Origin: Streptomyces sp. M41(2017) | GTDB taxonomy: Bacteria; Actinomycetota; Actinomycetes; Streptomycetales; Streptomycetaceae | Assembly (NCBI RefSeq): GCF_002078175.1 | Contig: NZ_MWFK01000001.1 | Coordinates: forward strand, 5,642,001-5,706,000 | DNA length: 64,000 bases | Reading direction: 5' to 3' | In this document: piece by piece, positions 46,368-63,675 of the stretch | How the letters are laid out: the number at the start of each line of letters is the position of its first letter | Numbering within the stretch: position 1 is the first letter of the stretch | Program-made: the position numbers and the translations under genes | The notes under the pieces: generated by a model | Seen by the model: the letters and a program-made list of their open reading frames with translations, nothing else | The model's database searches: none | Told to the model about the DNA's origin: nothing

Positions 46368-47387
46368 TCAGAAGAGGATGCGCGCGTTCCCGGGAGAGGC
46401 GTGCGGGGTCGTCTTGCGCAGGTCACGGCTGACGATCATGCGCTTCAGCCAGCGGTCCGTACCGTCGTGTGTCGCGCGGAACGCCCTGCGGCCGTGCACG
46501 GCGACGTAGTTGTCCACGACCGCGAGGCTGCCCTGCTCCACGACGACGTCGAGCTGCACCCGCTCCAGCTCCTCCATGAGCTCGTCCAGTGCCTCCTGGG
46601 CGGTGGAGTCCTCACCGGCGCACGTCATGAACGGGTAGTCGATCCGCAGATACGGCCGGTCGTGCTCGCCCGAGAGCACCGCCACGGGCTCGGGGTCGCT
46701 CTGCATCCGCAGCATGCGTGCGAGGGCCGGGTGGTCGGGGTGGCGCGCCTGGAGCTGGCGTACGTGTTCGTCGTCGGGGCGGATCAGGAAGCGGGGTGAG
46801 CGGAGCAGGTCCGCGGTCTCGTCGCTGATCTTGACGTCGCGTACCGAGGAGACGATGGTCGGCACCCGTTCGTGGTTGCGCATGCCGAACAGCAGGAGGT
46901 AGTCGCAGCGGCCGGGGTGGAAACCGTCCTCGGTGTGGAACTCCAGCAGGCACTCGCTGCCGTGCCCGCTCTGGCGCAGCTCGTCACCGCGGATCGGCAG
47001 CAGGTTCTGCGTCACGCGGCCCAACTGGAGCGTCGAGAAGGTGAACGGGTCGCCGAGGGCGGTGCCGACCATGGCGAGGAAGAGCTCCTGGTCGAGGACG
47101 GCTCCCTGGACGGGTACGTCCTCCCAGTGGGCCGGTGTGGGACCGACGGCCTCGTCGTCGACCGGGAACCCGTGGATGACCAGGACCGCGGCCGGCTCGG
47201 TGCGGCGGAACTGCTCCAGGAAGGTGCGCAGTCCGGCCGGGAGGTGGAGTGCGGCGTCCCAGTGCTCGTCGTAGAAGGCGGGGTGTGCGGGGGACAGTGC
47301 CCCCTCGCGGAAGCGGGCCAGAGCTTCCTGGATCTGTTCCGTCTCAGCGACGGAGAGCCCGTATTCGAGGGGTATGCCGTGGTACAT
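46368..47387 (-). CDS. Fe(II)/2-oxoglutarate hydroxylase, VioC/clavaminate synthase-like
   Basis: A 339-residue non-haem iron oxygenase. The facial triad is FHTEDGFHP (H151, E153) with distal H298 in VAVHGRRAFRATHDG; R312 in TDRWLKR should hold 2-oxoglutarate. The acidic E in HxE and the HTEDxFHPxRxDYLLL block are typical of the clavaminate synthase/VioC/AsnO group that beta-hydroxylates free or carrier-bound amino acids such as Arg, Asn or enduracididine. I infer a hydroxylated residue in the NRPS product. ATG 47387 has only a weak site; the gene overlaps the end of the exporter gene by 44 bases, so translation is probably coupled. Confidence 0.88.
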   Translation of the reverse strand: MYHGIPLEYGLSVAETEQIQEALARFREGALSPAHPAFYDEHWDAALHLPAGLRTFLEQFRRTEPAAVLVIHGFPVDDEAVGPTPAHWEDVPVQGAVLDQELFLAMVGTALGDPFTFSTLQLGRVTQNLLPIRGDELRQSGHGSECLLEFHTEDGFHPGRCDYLLLFGMRNHERVPTIVSSVRDVKISDETADLLRSPRFLIRPDDEHVRQLQARHPDHPALARMLRMQSDPEPVAVLSGEHDRPYLRIDYPFMTCAGEDSTAQEALDELMEELERVQLDVVVEQGSLAVVDNYVAVHGRRAFRATHDGTDRWLKRMIVSRDLRKTTPHASPGNARILF

Positions 47388-48816
47388 GACTGGACCTGCC
47401 ACTTTCTGAAGGGGAGTTGGGGAGAGGCGAGATCGATGGGGGGACGGTGGAAACCGGAGGCGGGGAGGAGGCCGAGGGCGAGGTGGGGAGTGAAGGGGAG
47501 GGTGATGGGGAGCCGGTGGGCGCGGCCGGCATCGGGACCAGGGAGAGCGCGGCGCACACCAGGCAGAGCACGCCGCTGAACCGGAAGGCGAGGCCGGCAC
47601 CGCCCTGGGCGAGCAGCACACCGGCTGCCGCCGTCCCCAGGCCGCTGCCGAGCGCGTCCGCCGCACCGAGGGCGCCGAAAGCCCGGGCCGTATGGTCCGG
47701 CCCCGCGTCGCGCGCCACCTTCGCGGAGATCAGCGGCAGCGCGACGGCGAGCAGGAAACCCTCCGCGAGCGACAGGGCGACGGCCGCGCCGGTCACGTCG
47801 ACCAGCGGGTAGAGGCACGCCGACGCACTGAGGAGAAGCGCGGCGCAGCGGATCAGCGTCGTACGGGGAACCCGGCGCAGCAGGGAGCCCGCCCGGGGCG
47901 ACAGCAGGAGCGCCGGGAGCGCCAGGCACGCCATCGACCAGGCCACGACGGAGTCCGCCGCGCCGAGTCCGCGCAGGTAGACGGCCCAGACGACGGAGTA
48001 GCCCCCGTACAGGGCGGTGATCCCGAACAGCAGCACCAGGGCCGGCCACACCAGCGCGAACAGCGCACCCGGAGAGACCGGTGCTGAGCTGGGCCCGGTC
48101 CGCACGAGCGGCCGCGGGCTCGGCCGGGCGGACAACCGTGCCCGGCCGAGCCCGGATCGGACGTGAGGCGGCGAAGCCGTGCGGGTGGACTCCGCGCGGG
48201 TGGGCGCTGAAGCCCTCTCCCGTCGCACCGCCGATCCCGCCACCGCCATGGCCGCGACGCCCACAGCCGTGGCGTACCAGGCCGCGCCGCCGCTGCCGTG
48301 CAGCAGCGCGGCGCCCGCGCCGAGCGGTCCGGTCAGCGCACCCAGCATCTGGGCCGCCGTCAGGCGACCGTAGGCGCGTTCCAGGCGACTCGTCCGCTCC
48401 GCCTCCCCCTCCGCGGAACGCGCTTCGGAGCGTCCCGCAGAGGGGGTGGACACGTCGGACCGGTCGCTGGCGAGGGCGGCGCGCAGGCCGGTGCCGGTCA
48501 GCGCGCCGCCCGCCATGACCAGGAAGTCGGCCGCGGCCAGGCTCCACCACGGCGTGAGGAGGGCGAACGCCAGACAGCCGACACTCTGGAGGAGCGTGCC
48601 CAGCAGAGTGATCCGGGTCGCGCGGCAACTGTGGCCCCAGCGGCTCACGGCGAGTTGTGCCAGGGCTCCGCCCGCCGCGGCGGCCGTCATCACCAGCCCG
48701 ATGCGGTCGGTGGCGACGTCCCGGTCGAGGAGGATGAGCGTCTCCGCCGAGAAGAGGCCGAGCTGACTTGTCCGGGCGAGGAAGGCCGTGGCCAGAACCG
48801 TGAGCGGGGCGCTCAC
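47344..48816 (-). CDS. MFS transporter (probable exporter)
   Basis: A 490-residue protein with about twelve hydrophobic segments, interrupted by a long hydrophilic loop (roughly residues 120-240, rich in Ser, Arg, Ala) between the two halves. Segments such as TALYGGYSVVWAVYLRGLGA and AVALSLAEGFLLAVALPLIS are typical of the family. The last 60 residues form a Ser/Pro-rich tail read across the start of the hydroxylase gene. Its GTG start overlaps the mbtH stop (GTGA). It probably exports the peptide and may give self-protection. Confidence 0.88.
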   Translation of the reverse strand: MSAPLTVLATAFLARTSQLGLFSAETLILLDRDVATDRIGLVMTAAAAGGALAQLAVSRWGHSCRATRITLLGTLLQSVGCLAFALLTPWWSLAAADFLVMAGGALTGTGLRAALASDRSDVSTPSAGRSEARSAEGEAERTSRLERAYGRLTAAQMLGALTGPLGAGAALLHGSGGAAWYATAVGVAAMAVAGSAVRRERASAPTRAESTRTASPPHVRSGLGRARLSARPSPRPLVRTGPSSAPVSPGALFALVWPALVLLFGITALYGGYSVVWAVYLRGLGAADSVVAWSMACLALPALLLSPRAGSLLRRVPRTTLIRCAALLLSASACLYPLVDVTGAAVALSLAEGFLLAVALPLISAKVARDAGPDHTARAFGALGAADALGSGLGTAAAGVLLAQGGAGLAFRFSGVLCLVCAALSLVPMPAAPTGSPSPSPSLPTSPSASSPPPVSTVPPSISPLPNSPSESGRSSHVPRHTPRIRALRR

Positions 48817-49040
48817 CTCGCGGTGGCGGCGTCGGCTGCCATGGCCTCGACCAGGCTCCGGGGACGCAGGTCGGTCCAGTGCTCACCGATGTAGTCGAGG
48901 CAGTCCTGGCGCGTGCCCTCGGCGTGGGCGACCGTCCAGCCGGCCGGAACCTCCGCGAACGCGGGCCACAGGGAGTGCTGGTTCTCGTCGTTGACGAGGA
49001 CGAGGAAGGTGCCGTCCTGGTTGTCGAAGGGGCTGTTCAT
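48813..49040 (-). CDS. MbtH-like NRPS accessory protein
   Basis: A 75-residue MbtH homologue that binds and activates adenylation domains. The hallmark residues are present: NDENQHSLWPAF near the middle of the N-terminal half, then PAGWTVAHAEGTRQDCLDYI and WTDLRPRSL. ATG 49040 follows AGGAGA. It lies directly downstream of the NRPS genes and is translationally coupled to the exporter. Confidence 0.96.
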   Translation of the reverse strand: MNSPFDNQDGTFLVLVNDENQHSLWPAFAEVPAGWTVAHAEGTRQDCLDYIGEHWTDLRPRSLVEAMAADAATAR

Positions 49041-49351
49041 GCTGGGTGTCTCCTTGGCTGTCGTCGGTGTCTGCCGGAACGGCGTTCGCCCGTTCCGGTG
49101 GGGTGGGTAAGTGGGCTGGGCAGGTGAGGTGGTGGCAGAGGGTCGCTCGGGCGCACGGGGTCGCGAAGGCATGCCTGAGACGGACTGGGCGTACGAGGAT
49201 GAGGTCCTGCTCGGGAGGTGGGTGGGGTGACGGGGCGGCCGGCGGCTGGTGGGCCGGTCAGGTCCGGTGGCGGGGTGAGGGCGCGCCGCCCGTGAGTCTC
49301 CGGAGCAGGCACGGGCCGGTCGCCACGGGTGGCCAGCGCCAGGACGGCCGG
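49041..49351. other. NRPS2-mbtH intergenic region
   Basis: About 310 bases. Contains a 9-bp hairpin (49074-49098) just upstream of mbtH. It may carry a separate promoter for mbtH and the tailoring genes. Confidence 0.5.
49074..49098 (-). terminator. Hairpin between NRPS2 and mbtH
   Basis: CCGGAACGG (49074-49082) and CCGTTCCGG (49090-49098), 9-bp stem and 7-base loop, 34 bases upstream of mbtH. It could be an attenuator or a leader structure. Confidence 0.45.
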
Positions 49352-55530
<6,179 letters not shown>

Positions 55531-55534
<4 letters not shown>

Positions 55535-58500
55535 TGGGCGGACTCCCATTCGGCCACCAGCTCGTCGAGTTCGAGGTCGGGCAGGGTCATCGAGGGCAGG
55601 TCCGGCTCCCCGGCCCCCTCGGTGGACTCCGGTCCCAGGTCGGACGCCGTCTCGGCGAGGGCGGCCGGGGTGTGGAGGGTGAAGACGTCACGGGCGGTCA
55701 GGACGAGTCCCTCCCGGCGGGCCCGGGCGACCAGCCGGACGGACACGATCGAGTCGCCCCCGAGGGCGAAGAAGCTGTCGTCGGGGCCGACCCCCTCGAT
55801 GCCGAGGACCTCTCCGAAAAGGGCGCACAGCAGTTCCTCCCGAGGAGTGGCGGGCAGACGTCCGTCACCGGCCGCGGTGAACTCCGGTGCGGGCAGGGCC
55901 CGTCGGTCGATCTTGCCGTTGCGGGTCAGCGGGAGCGCGGCCAGCGGCACGAACGCGGCCGGCATCTGGTAGTCGGCGAGCAACGGAGCCAGGTGGGCGC
56001 GGAGTTCGGCCGCGGTGGGCGACTCGCCCCCGGCGGGCGGTACGACGTAGGCGGCAAGCCGTTTGACGCCGGGAGTGTCCTCGCGGGCGAGGACGCAGCA
56101 CTGGGCCACCGCCGGATGCCGGACGAGCGCGGCCTCGATCTCACCGGGCTCGACGCGGAACCCGCGGATCTTGATCTGGTCGTCGGCACGGCCGAGGAAC
56201 ACCAGCTCGCCCTCGCCGTTCCAGCGGACCAGGTCGCCGGTGCGGTACATGCGCTCGCCGGGCGCGCCGAACGGGTCGGCGACGAAGCGCTCGGCCGTGG
56301 CCCGCGCCCGGTTCAGATACCCGCGCGCAAGTCCCGCTCCGGACAGATGCAGTTCACCCGCGACACCGACGGGCACCGGACGCAGCGCGCTGTCGAGGAC
56401 GTACGCGCGCATACCGTCCAGGGGGCGGCCCACCGGGACGGTGCCCGGGATCTCGTCCCCGGGGCGCATGCGGTGCCGGGCGGCGAAGACGGTGGTCTCG
56501 GTCGGGCCGTAGCCGTCCACGACGGTCAGTCCCGGGCTGGCGGCCATGACCCGGCGGACAGCCTGGCCGGGGACGACGTCGCCGCCCGCCCACACCTCCC
56601 GCAACCCGGCGAACGACTGTGGCGACTCCTCTGCGAGGAGACGGAACAGGCCGGCGGTCAGCCAGACGGCGGTCACACCGTGCTCGGCCACCAGCCTCTC
56701 CAGCGCGGGACCGTCCAGCTCGGCAGGAGGCGCGAGAACGACCTGCCCGCCGCTCAGCAGCGGCACCCACATCTCGTACGTCGCCGCGTCGAAGGCCTGG
56801 GTGGAGTGCTGGAGCACCGACCGGTGCGCCGCTGAGGCGAACGCGCTGTCGCCGGCCAGGTCGAGAACCGCACGGTGGGTGACCCCGACGCCCTTCGGCT
56901 CGCCCGTCGAACCGGACGTGAACAGGACGTACGCGAGCTGGTCGGGCCGGATGTCGGGCAGCGGGCCGACCGGGGAGGTGAGGTCGGGGAGCGGTTCGTC
57001 CACGACGAGAAGCTGCTCGGGGTCCAGTGCCCGCGCGGCCTCGTGGGAGGCACGGTCGGTCAGCAGGATCCGGGCCTGCGAACCCTTCGTCATGGCGCGC
57101 AGCCGGTCGGCGGGGGAGCGCGGATCGAGCGGCATGTAGGCGCCGCCCGCCTTGAGGACCGCCAGCAGAGTGACGATCAACTCGGGCGAGCGTTCCTGGA
57201 GAACGGCCACCGGCTCCTCGGGCCGTACCCCCAGTGCCAGCAGCCGATGCGCCAACCGGACGCTACGGTCATCGAGGTCGGCGTAGGTCAGTGGGCCGCC
57301 GCAACCCGTGAGGGCGACGGCGTCCGGAATGCGCGCCACCTGCTCGGCGATCCGCCGGGGGAGTGAGGAGCCGCAGGAAGGGGCGTCGGCGGCGTTGAAC
57401 TCCTCAAGGACACGCGCCCGTTCCGGTGCCGACAGCAGGTGCACCGTGGCGAGCGAGGCGTCGGGTGCCGAGGCGAAGGCGTCGAGGAAGCGGGCGACCC
57501 GCTCGGCGACGGCCAGAGCCCCGGAGCGGTCCACGAGGTCGGGCCGGTGGGCGAGCCGCAGGGTCAGCTCCGCACCCGGTTCGGCGATCAGGGTCAGCGC
57601 GTAATGGGTGGCGCCGTAACTGCCGGCCGGTGTGACGGTCAGGCCCGAGGCCGTGGCGCCGGCGAGGGCTCCGGTGGTGCCGGAGTGGTTCTCGAAGACC
57701 GTGGACGTGTCGAAGAGCCGGTCGAGACCGGTGGACCTGCGGATGTCGGCGAGGCCCAGGTGATGATGCGCGGACAGGGCCGCCTGCTCGTCCTGGACGC
57801 GCGCCGAGAGGCTCTCCAGCGGTTCCGCCGGATCCAGCCGCACCCGTACCGGCACGGTGTTGATGAGCAGACCTGCCAGCTCGTCCGCGCCGGGCAGGTC
57901 GGCGGGGCGCACCGACACGGTCGTCCCGAAGAGCACGTCGTCACGGCCGGTGAGCTGGGCCAGCGTCACCGCCCAGGCTGTCTGGACCACGCTGTTCAGC
58001 GTCAGCGAGCGGGACCGTGCCGCCGTGGCCACGGCCGCGGTGCGGGCCGGGCCGAGCGTCACCCGGACTTCCTCGGGGAGGACCGGGGGCCGGTCGGGCC
58101 CGGCGTCCGGCACCAGCAGCGTCGGTTCGTCGACACCCGCCAGAGCCGTGGTCCACGCCTCCGTCGCGGCCGGCGCGTCCTGTGCGGCGAGCCAGGCCGC
58201 GTACTCCCGGAGCGTGACACCCGAGGTCGTGTCGGCCACCGCGATGCCGGCGGCGAGCGATCCGCCGCACAACGCCTCGTAGACGCCGAGGAGATCGTCC
58301 ATGACCAGGGCGAGTGACGCGCCGTCCAGGACGATGTGGTGACCGGTGAAGACGAGGACGTGCCGCTCGGCGGACAACCGCACCAGCAGGAACCGGACGA
58401 GGGGAGCGTCCTCCATGGCGAAGGGGCGGGCACGGTCGGCCGCCAACTCGGCCTCAACGCGCTGCTGTTGGACCTCCTCGGGCAGCCCGGTCAGATCGCA

Positions 58501-61500
58501 CTCGTCCCAGGGCGCGGCGGACGCGTCGGTGATCACCTGGACGGGCCGGCCGGACGCGGTCCGGGTGAAGGCGGCCCGCAGACAGCCGTGATGAGCGAGA
58601 ACGGTGTCACAGGCGGCCCTCAGCAGCTCCGTCCGCAGGGGGCCCGCCAGCTCGTAAGCGGACTGCGCGACGTACGGGTCGACGGAAGAGCCCTGCGTGC
58701 CGCCATCACCGTCCGAGTCGCTGTCACCGTTGCTGTCGTACTGCGCGTGGAAGAGCATGCCCTCCTGGAGCGGGCTGAGTGGCAGTACGTCGCTGTGGCC
58801 GGGATGGGCGGCAACGAGGGCAGCGGTGTCGGCGAGGTCCAGCTCCGGCAGAGGGTGCTCGGCGCGGACGGGGCGCTGCTCGGTGGGCTCGGCGACGCGA
58901 GCGACCTCGGCGAGGGCGGCGACGGTCTTGAGCTGGAACACGTCCCGGGGCCGCACGATCACGGAGGCCTCCCGAGCCCGTGCCGCGAGACGCACGGCCA
59001 GCGGTGAGTCGCCGCCGAGGGCGAAGAAGCTGTCGTCGATGCCGACGCTCTCCGCGCCGAGAAGCTCGGCGTACAGAGCGCACAGGGTCTCCTCGACGGT
59101 GGTGCGCGGGGCCCGGCTGTCCGCGGCCGCCGTGATCTCCGGCGCGGGCAGGGCGTTCCGGTCGAGCTTGCCGTTGTGGGTGAGGGGCAGAGCGTCCAGC
59201 GCGACGAAGGCCGCCGGAACCATGTACTCCGGCAGGGCCGCACCGAGGTGTTCCCGCAAGGCGCCCGCCTCCGGTGCGAGGTGGCCCGGTGCCGTGACGA
59301 CGTAGGCGATGAGCCGGCGGACCGACGAGCCGTCCTCGCGCACCACGACACCGCACTGGGCGACGGCCGGATGCGTGGCGAGCACCGACTCGATCTCACC
59401 GGTCTCGATCCGGAACCCGCGCAGCTTGACCTGCGTGTCGGCGCGTCCCGCATAGCGCAGGAGCCCGTCCTGGCCGCGACGGGCCAGGTCGCCGGTGCGG
59501 TACATGCGCTCGCCGGGTGCGCCGAAGGGGTCGGCGACGAACCGTTCCCCGGTGAGCGCGGCCCGGCCGAGATAGCCCCGGGCCACCCCGGCACCCGCCA
59601 GGAAGAGTTCGCCGGTCGCTCCCTCCGCGACCGGGCGCAGCGCGCTGTCGAGGACGTAGGCGCGCAGGTTGTCGACGGTGCGGCCGATCACCGGGGCGTC
59701 CGCGGCCCGCAGATCGCAGTACATCGAGTCGACGGTGCACTCGGTCGGCCCGTACACGTTGCGGGCGGTGAGGCCCGGGGTGGCCCGCAGTTCGGCCCAC
59801 AGATCGTCGGGGACGGCCTCGCCGCCGAGGACCAGGACCCGGGGACGGTGCCCGCCGTCGAGCAGCCCGGCGGAGAGCAGCTGGCGGGCATGCGTGGGGG
59901 TGGTGTCGAGGAGGTCGACGGCGTGTCGGTCGGCATGGGCGGCGAGTGCTCCGGCGTCCCTGCGCGTCGCGTCGTCGATGACATGCAGTTCGTGCCCGGC
60001 GACCAGCCAGAGCAGGGCCGTCCAGGAGGCGTCGAAGACGAATGCGTTGGTCAGCGCCACTCGGAACCGTTCGCCGCCCGCCTCGGCGACGGCCGGTTCG
60101 ATGAAGACGCGCCGGTGATGCTCGTAGAGGTTGCTCAGGCTGTGGTGCTCGACGGCGACACCCTTGGGGCGGCCGGTGGAGCCGGAGGTGTAGATGACGT
60201 ACGCGAGATGGGCTGGAAGCAGCGGCCCCGTGCGGTCGGCGTCGGCCGGATCGCTGTCGGGCAGCCCTGGGAGACCGAGCCCGGCATCCTCCAGAAGCAG
60301 CACCTGGGTGGCGTGCGCCGGGGGCAGACTGTCGGCGAGGGCCGCGGTGGTCAGGACGAGGACCGGGTCCGCCTCCGCGAGAACCTGCGCGGTACGTTCG
60401 GCCGGATGCTCGGGGTCGATCGGCACGTAGGCCGCACCGGCCTTCAGTACACCGAGCATGGCGACGACCGTGTCGGCAGAGCGGGGCAGGGCGAGCGCGA
60501 CGCACCGTTCCGGCCCCGCGCCGAGGCCGGTCAGCAGATGCGCCAACTGGTTGGCCTGAGTGTTGAGTTGACGGAACGTCATGGAGCGGCTCGGGTCGAC
60601 CAAGGCGATGGCGTCGGGGGTACGGGCCGCCTGGGCTGCGAACACGTCGGTGACGGTGGCCGGGCCGACCGGACGGGCCGGCGGACCCGCCGCGGCCAAG
60701 GCGGCGTCGATCTCGGGCGGGGTGAGGGTGTCCAGCCGCCCCAGCGGCAGACTGCCGTCGGCCGAGGCCATCGCCGTCAGGAGAGCGATGAACCGTTCCT
60801 GGATCAGGGCCAGTTCACCGGACTCGTAGAGCGCGGGGTTCGCGTCGAAGGAGAACTGCAGACCGCTGCCGTCGGAGCGTTCGTAGACGGCGAGCGACAG
60901 GTCGCCGACGGGGCCGTTCGACACGTTGTGAACGGTGATCGGATGTCCGGCGAACGTGACGTCGAAATCGAACGGCATGATGTTGACCATCGGGCCGAAA
61001 AGATGGCGCCCCTCGTCCAGGAGACGCAGATCCCGGCGCAGGTCTCCGTACGGATAGCGTTGATGCCGCAACAGATTCCTGAGTTCCACAGCGACATTCC
61101 GCACGAGTTCCCCGACCGTCGTTTCCGGGGAAACACTGACGCGCAGGGGGAGTTCGTTCGACACCATTCCCGGGATCTTCCGGGCGTTCGCCCCGTGCCG
61201 CGCACTGACCGGAATTCCGAGCGTGATGTCACGTATTCCGGTGACACGGTGGAGATGAGCGGCGACCGCCGCGACGATCATCGCGGACCAGGTGGTGCGG
61301 GACGCCCGGGCGGTGGACCGGAGGTCGTCCAGTACATCGGGGGAGAGGGTAGCGGTGCGGCGCAGGAAGGTGTCCGACGGCGGGGCGGCCCGGCCCGACC
61401 CCGCGAACGTCGCGGTCTCCTCGGGCCGGCGGGCGAACCGCTCGCCCCAGTGGGCGCGGTCCTTCGCGTACTGCTCCGACGAACGGTACGCGGCCTCGTC

Positions 61501-62043
61501 CTCCAGCAGGGTCTCCAGCGGGAGGAAGGCCCCCTCGCTCGTGCTCTCCCCGGCGGCCAGAGCGGTGTAGACCCGCGCGACCCGCGCCGTCAGGGTGGCG
61601 GCCCCGAACGCGTCCACGACCACGTGGTGGTAGCGCTGGTGCCAGAAGTACCGGTCGTCGCCCAGCCGAATCAGGGCGTACGAGTACAGCTCGCCGTCCG
61701 CCAGGTCCACCGGCCGGGCCATCTGCCCGCTGATGTACGCGCGCGCCGCAGCCTCCGGATCGCGTTCGCCGGTGACGTCGATCGTGCTCAGCCGGGGCGC
61801 GGCCGGAGCGCCGAGCACCTGGCGCGGTCCGTCCGCCTCCTCGGTCGGCCGGATGTGCAACGTCCCGGCCTCACGCACCACTTGGTCCAAGGCGCTCTCG
61901 AAGAGCCCCGCGTCGACCGGGCCGTGGATCTCCACGAATTCGCCGACGTTGTAGACGGGGGAATTCGGATTCAGCTGATGGGCGAACCAGACCCCACTCT
62001 GGGCCGCCGTCAATGGCAGCGAAGTGTGCTGGACAGCAGACAT
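55531..62043 (-). CDS. Non-ribosomal peptide synthetase 1 (C-A-T-C-A-T)
   Basis: A 2170-residue NRPS, first in the operon. Domains: starter-like C 8-440, resembling DhbF/EntF N-terminal C domains (LPLTAAQSGVWFAHQLNP) with motif HHVVVDAFG (139-147, final Gly of HHxxxDG changed to Ala); A1 465-960; T1 near 985-1050; C2 1085-1530 (HHIVLDG near 1235); A2 1560-2050; T2 2065-2130; then an acidic docking-like tail (LELDELVAEWESAQ). A1 residues D-A-T-D-V-G-V-V-D-K are nearest to the Glu/Gln codes DAKDLGVVDK and DAQDLGVVDK. A2 residues D-A-Y-W-W-G-G-V-F-K fit valine. I chose ATG 62043 with GGTGGAG upstream, although the frame is open to 62760. No iron box was seen upstream. Confidence 0.95.
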
Positions 62044-62572
62044 GACTCCACCTCGGTCGGTACTACGGCGGTCGGGAGAACGCGGAAAACCGTGAACGTG
62101 CCGTGTCGCAAGAGGCGTTCCGCAGGGAGCGGACGCGTACTCGATGATTTCCGCTCGGCGTATTCCGCTCAAGTCACGGGATGGCGTTACACCTTGGCGG
62201 CGAAATACGCCGCGAGGTCGTCGGCAGACCACGCAGAGGCGGAAAGGCCGCAGGTCGAACTGCTTGCCCGGGTCACGGGGCGGGTGCCAGGCATGCCCCA
62301 TGTCCCGTCGGTCAGCGGGCGCTTGAGCTTGGTTGGTCACCGGCCTGGGACCGAGGGGCGACCCCACATCGGTGGCGTGGTTCAACCCGCACACCGGGCG
62401 GCTGCCTCCATCCCCTCCGGATAGGAGGTGATGCGTTGCAGGAGGGTCCGCTGCGCGTCCCTCTCGTCCGAGTGTCGCCTGTTCCCACTGCGCCACCGCG
62501 GATACGCTGGCAGCTCCCCACCGACCGGCCTCCGATTCGGCCTCGGGCCTCCAAGATCCGTGGAGCAGACGC
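62044..62572. other. Divergent promoter region of the NRPS operon
   Basis: About 530 bases between NRPS1 (minus) and the RibD-C gene (plus). The NRPS frame stays open through it, but the translation is not domain-like. No iron-box or other known operator was found. Confidence 0.45.
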
Positions 62573-63115
62573 ATGAGCGATGTGAGTGCCGGCACCGGCA
62601 AAGTGGTCGTGAACAGGGCGATGTCGCTGGACGGCTTCATCGCCGGGCGTGGCAACGCGATGGACTGGGTCGGCGAGTACGTGCCTGCGGACGCGTTCCC
62701 GGAGGTCATGGCGGCCACGGGCGCCATGCTCGTCGGCCGGGGCACGTACGAGGTCGCCAAGCGAATGGCCCACGAGGGTGCCGCTTACGACGGGGGACCG
62801 CAGTTCGTCCTCACGCACCGGCCTCCCGACGAGCCGGACCCCACCGTCACATTCCTCACCTGCGGACTTGAGGAAGCCGTCGCCACGGCCCGCGGCGCAG
62901 CGGGCGGCAAGAACCTGGAGATCCTCGGTGCCGACGTGGCGGCCCAGTGCCTGCAGCACGGGCTCGTCGACGAGATCCTCGTGTACGTCGTACCGGTGCT
63001 CCTCGGCGACGGAGTCCGCTTCTCACCCCCGAGCCTCGACAGGATCGACCTGGAGCCTTTCGACAACACCCAGTCCGGTGCCATCACGATGCTCCGCTTC
63101 CGGGTGCGAAAGTAG
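62573..63115 (+). CDS. RibD C-terminal/dihydrofolate reductase-like protein
   Basis: A 180-residue stand-alone reductase of the RibD-C family. Features are VVVNRAMSLDGFIAG at the N-terminus, MLVGRGTYEVAKRM, the loop PQFVLTHRPP, the glycine-rich LEILGADVAAQCLQHGLVDE, and the terminal strand pair VYVVPVLLGDGVRF. Family members reduce pterin- or deazaflavin-like substrates with NADPH; stand-alone forms in Streptomyces have no assigned substrate. It diverges from the NRPS operon and is probably unrelated to it. Confidence 0.9.
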   Translation: MSDVSAGTGKVVVNRAMSLDGFIAGRGNAMDWVGEYVPADAFPEVMAATGAMLVGRGTYEVAKRMAHEGAAYDGGPQFVLTHRPPDEPDPTVTFLTCGLEEAVATARGAAGGKNLEILGADVAAQCLQHGLVDEILVYVVPVLLGDGVRFSPPSLDRIDLEPFDNTQSGAITMLRFRVRK

Positions 63116-63372
63116 GAGCGGTTCTCCGACGGGCACTGCGGTGACCAAGAACCCTCGCGGACCGGTCAAGTCCACCGACCGGCCACTTGATTCGGCAGCC
63201 TCGCGATCCGCTTCGAGGCCGGCGTCGTGATCGCCGCACTGAGCTCGCGACACGATCACGCAGCTCGGTCTCAGCAGTCCCGCTGTGCGGGCGCGTGGGA
63301 GCGTGGCCGTGGATCTTGGGCGGCGGCTTCGGGCTCTTCGGAAAGGGCATTGCACGACGGTCCCGTCAAGCT

Positions 63373-63675
63373 TCAGGCCGTTCCCTCCAGTGCTCGTTCC
63401 AGGCTGAGCCCCTTCTCGGTCCACATGCTGTCTACCTTCACCGCCACGCCCCGGAGCTCCCGGATTCCGCACGCCCAGTAGGCCACCGGCTCTTTCGCTT
63501 CGTAGAGCGTCCAGACGGCGATCACCACGTCCTCGCGGTGCGGATGGGTCCAGCGGTCGGTGCAGACGGTCAGATTCTGGCTGGTGAGGTCTGTGGCAAC
63601 TCGCTTCCACCCGCGCTCTTCTGCGTACGCTGCTGCAGTCCTGCGGTCACGGATCTGTGAGTCGGACCAGGGCAT
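63373..63675 (-). CDS. Small hypothetical protein
   Basis: A 100-residue soluble protein with normal composition: an N-terminal helix (DRRTAAAYAEERGWKRVA), strands with a charged pattern (NLTVCTDRWTH, EDVVIAVWTLYEA) and a C-terminal helix. ATG 63675 has GAGGAGA seven bases upstream, which decides the start over the open frame to 63753. I do not recognise the family. Confidence 0.65.
   Translation of the reverse strand: MPWSDSQIRDRRTAAAYAEERGWKRVATDLTSQNLTVCTDRWTHPHREDVVIAVWTLYEAKEPVAYWACGIRELRGVAVKVDSMWTEKGLSLERALEGTA

Noticed and set aside
62044..62760. N-terminal extension of NRPS1 up to 62760
   Set aside because: The extension is not domain-like. ATG 62043 has a good ribosome site and begins exactly at the condensation domain.
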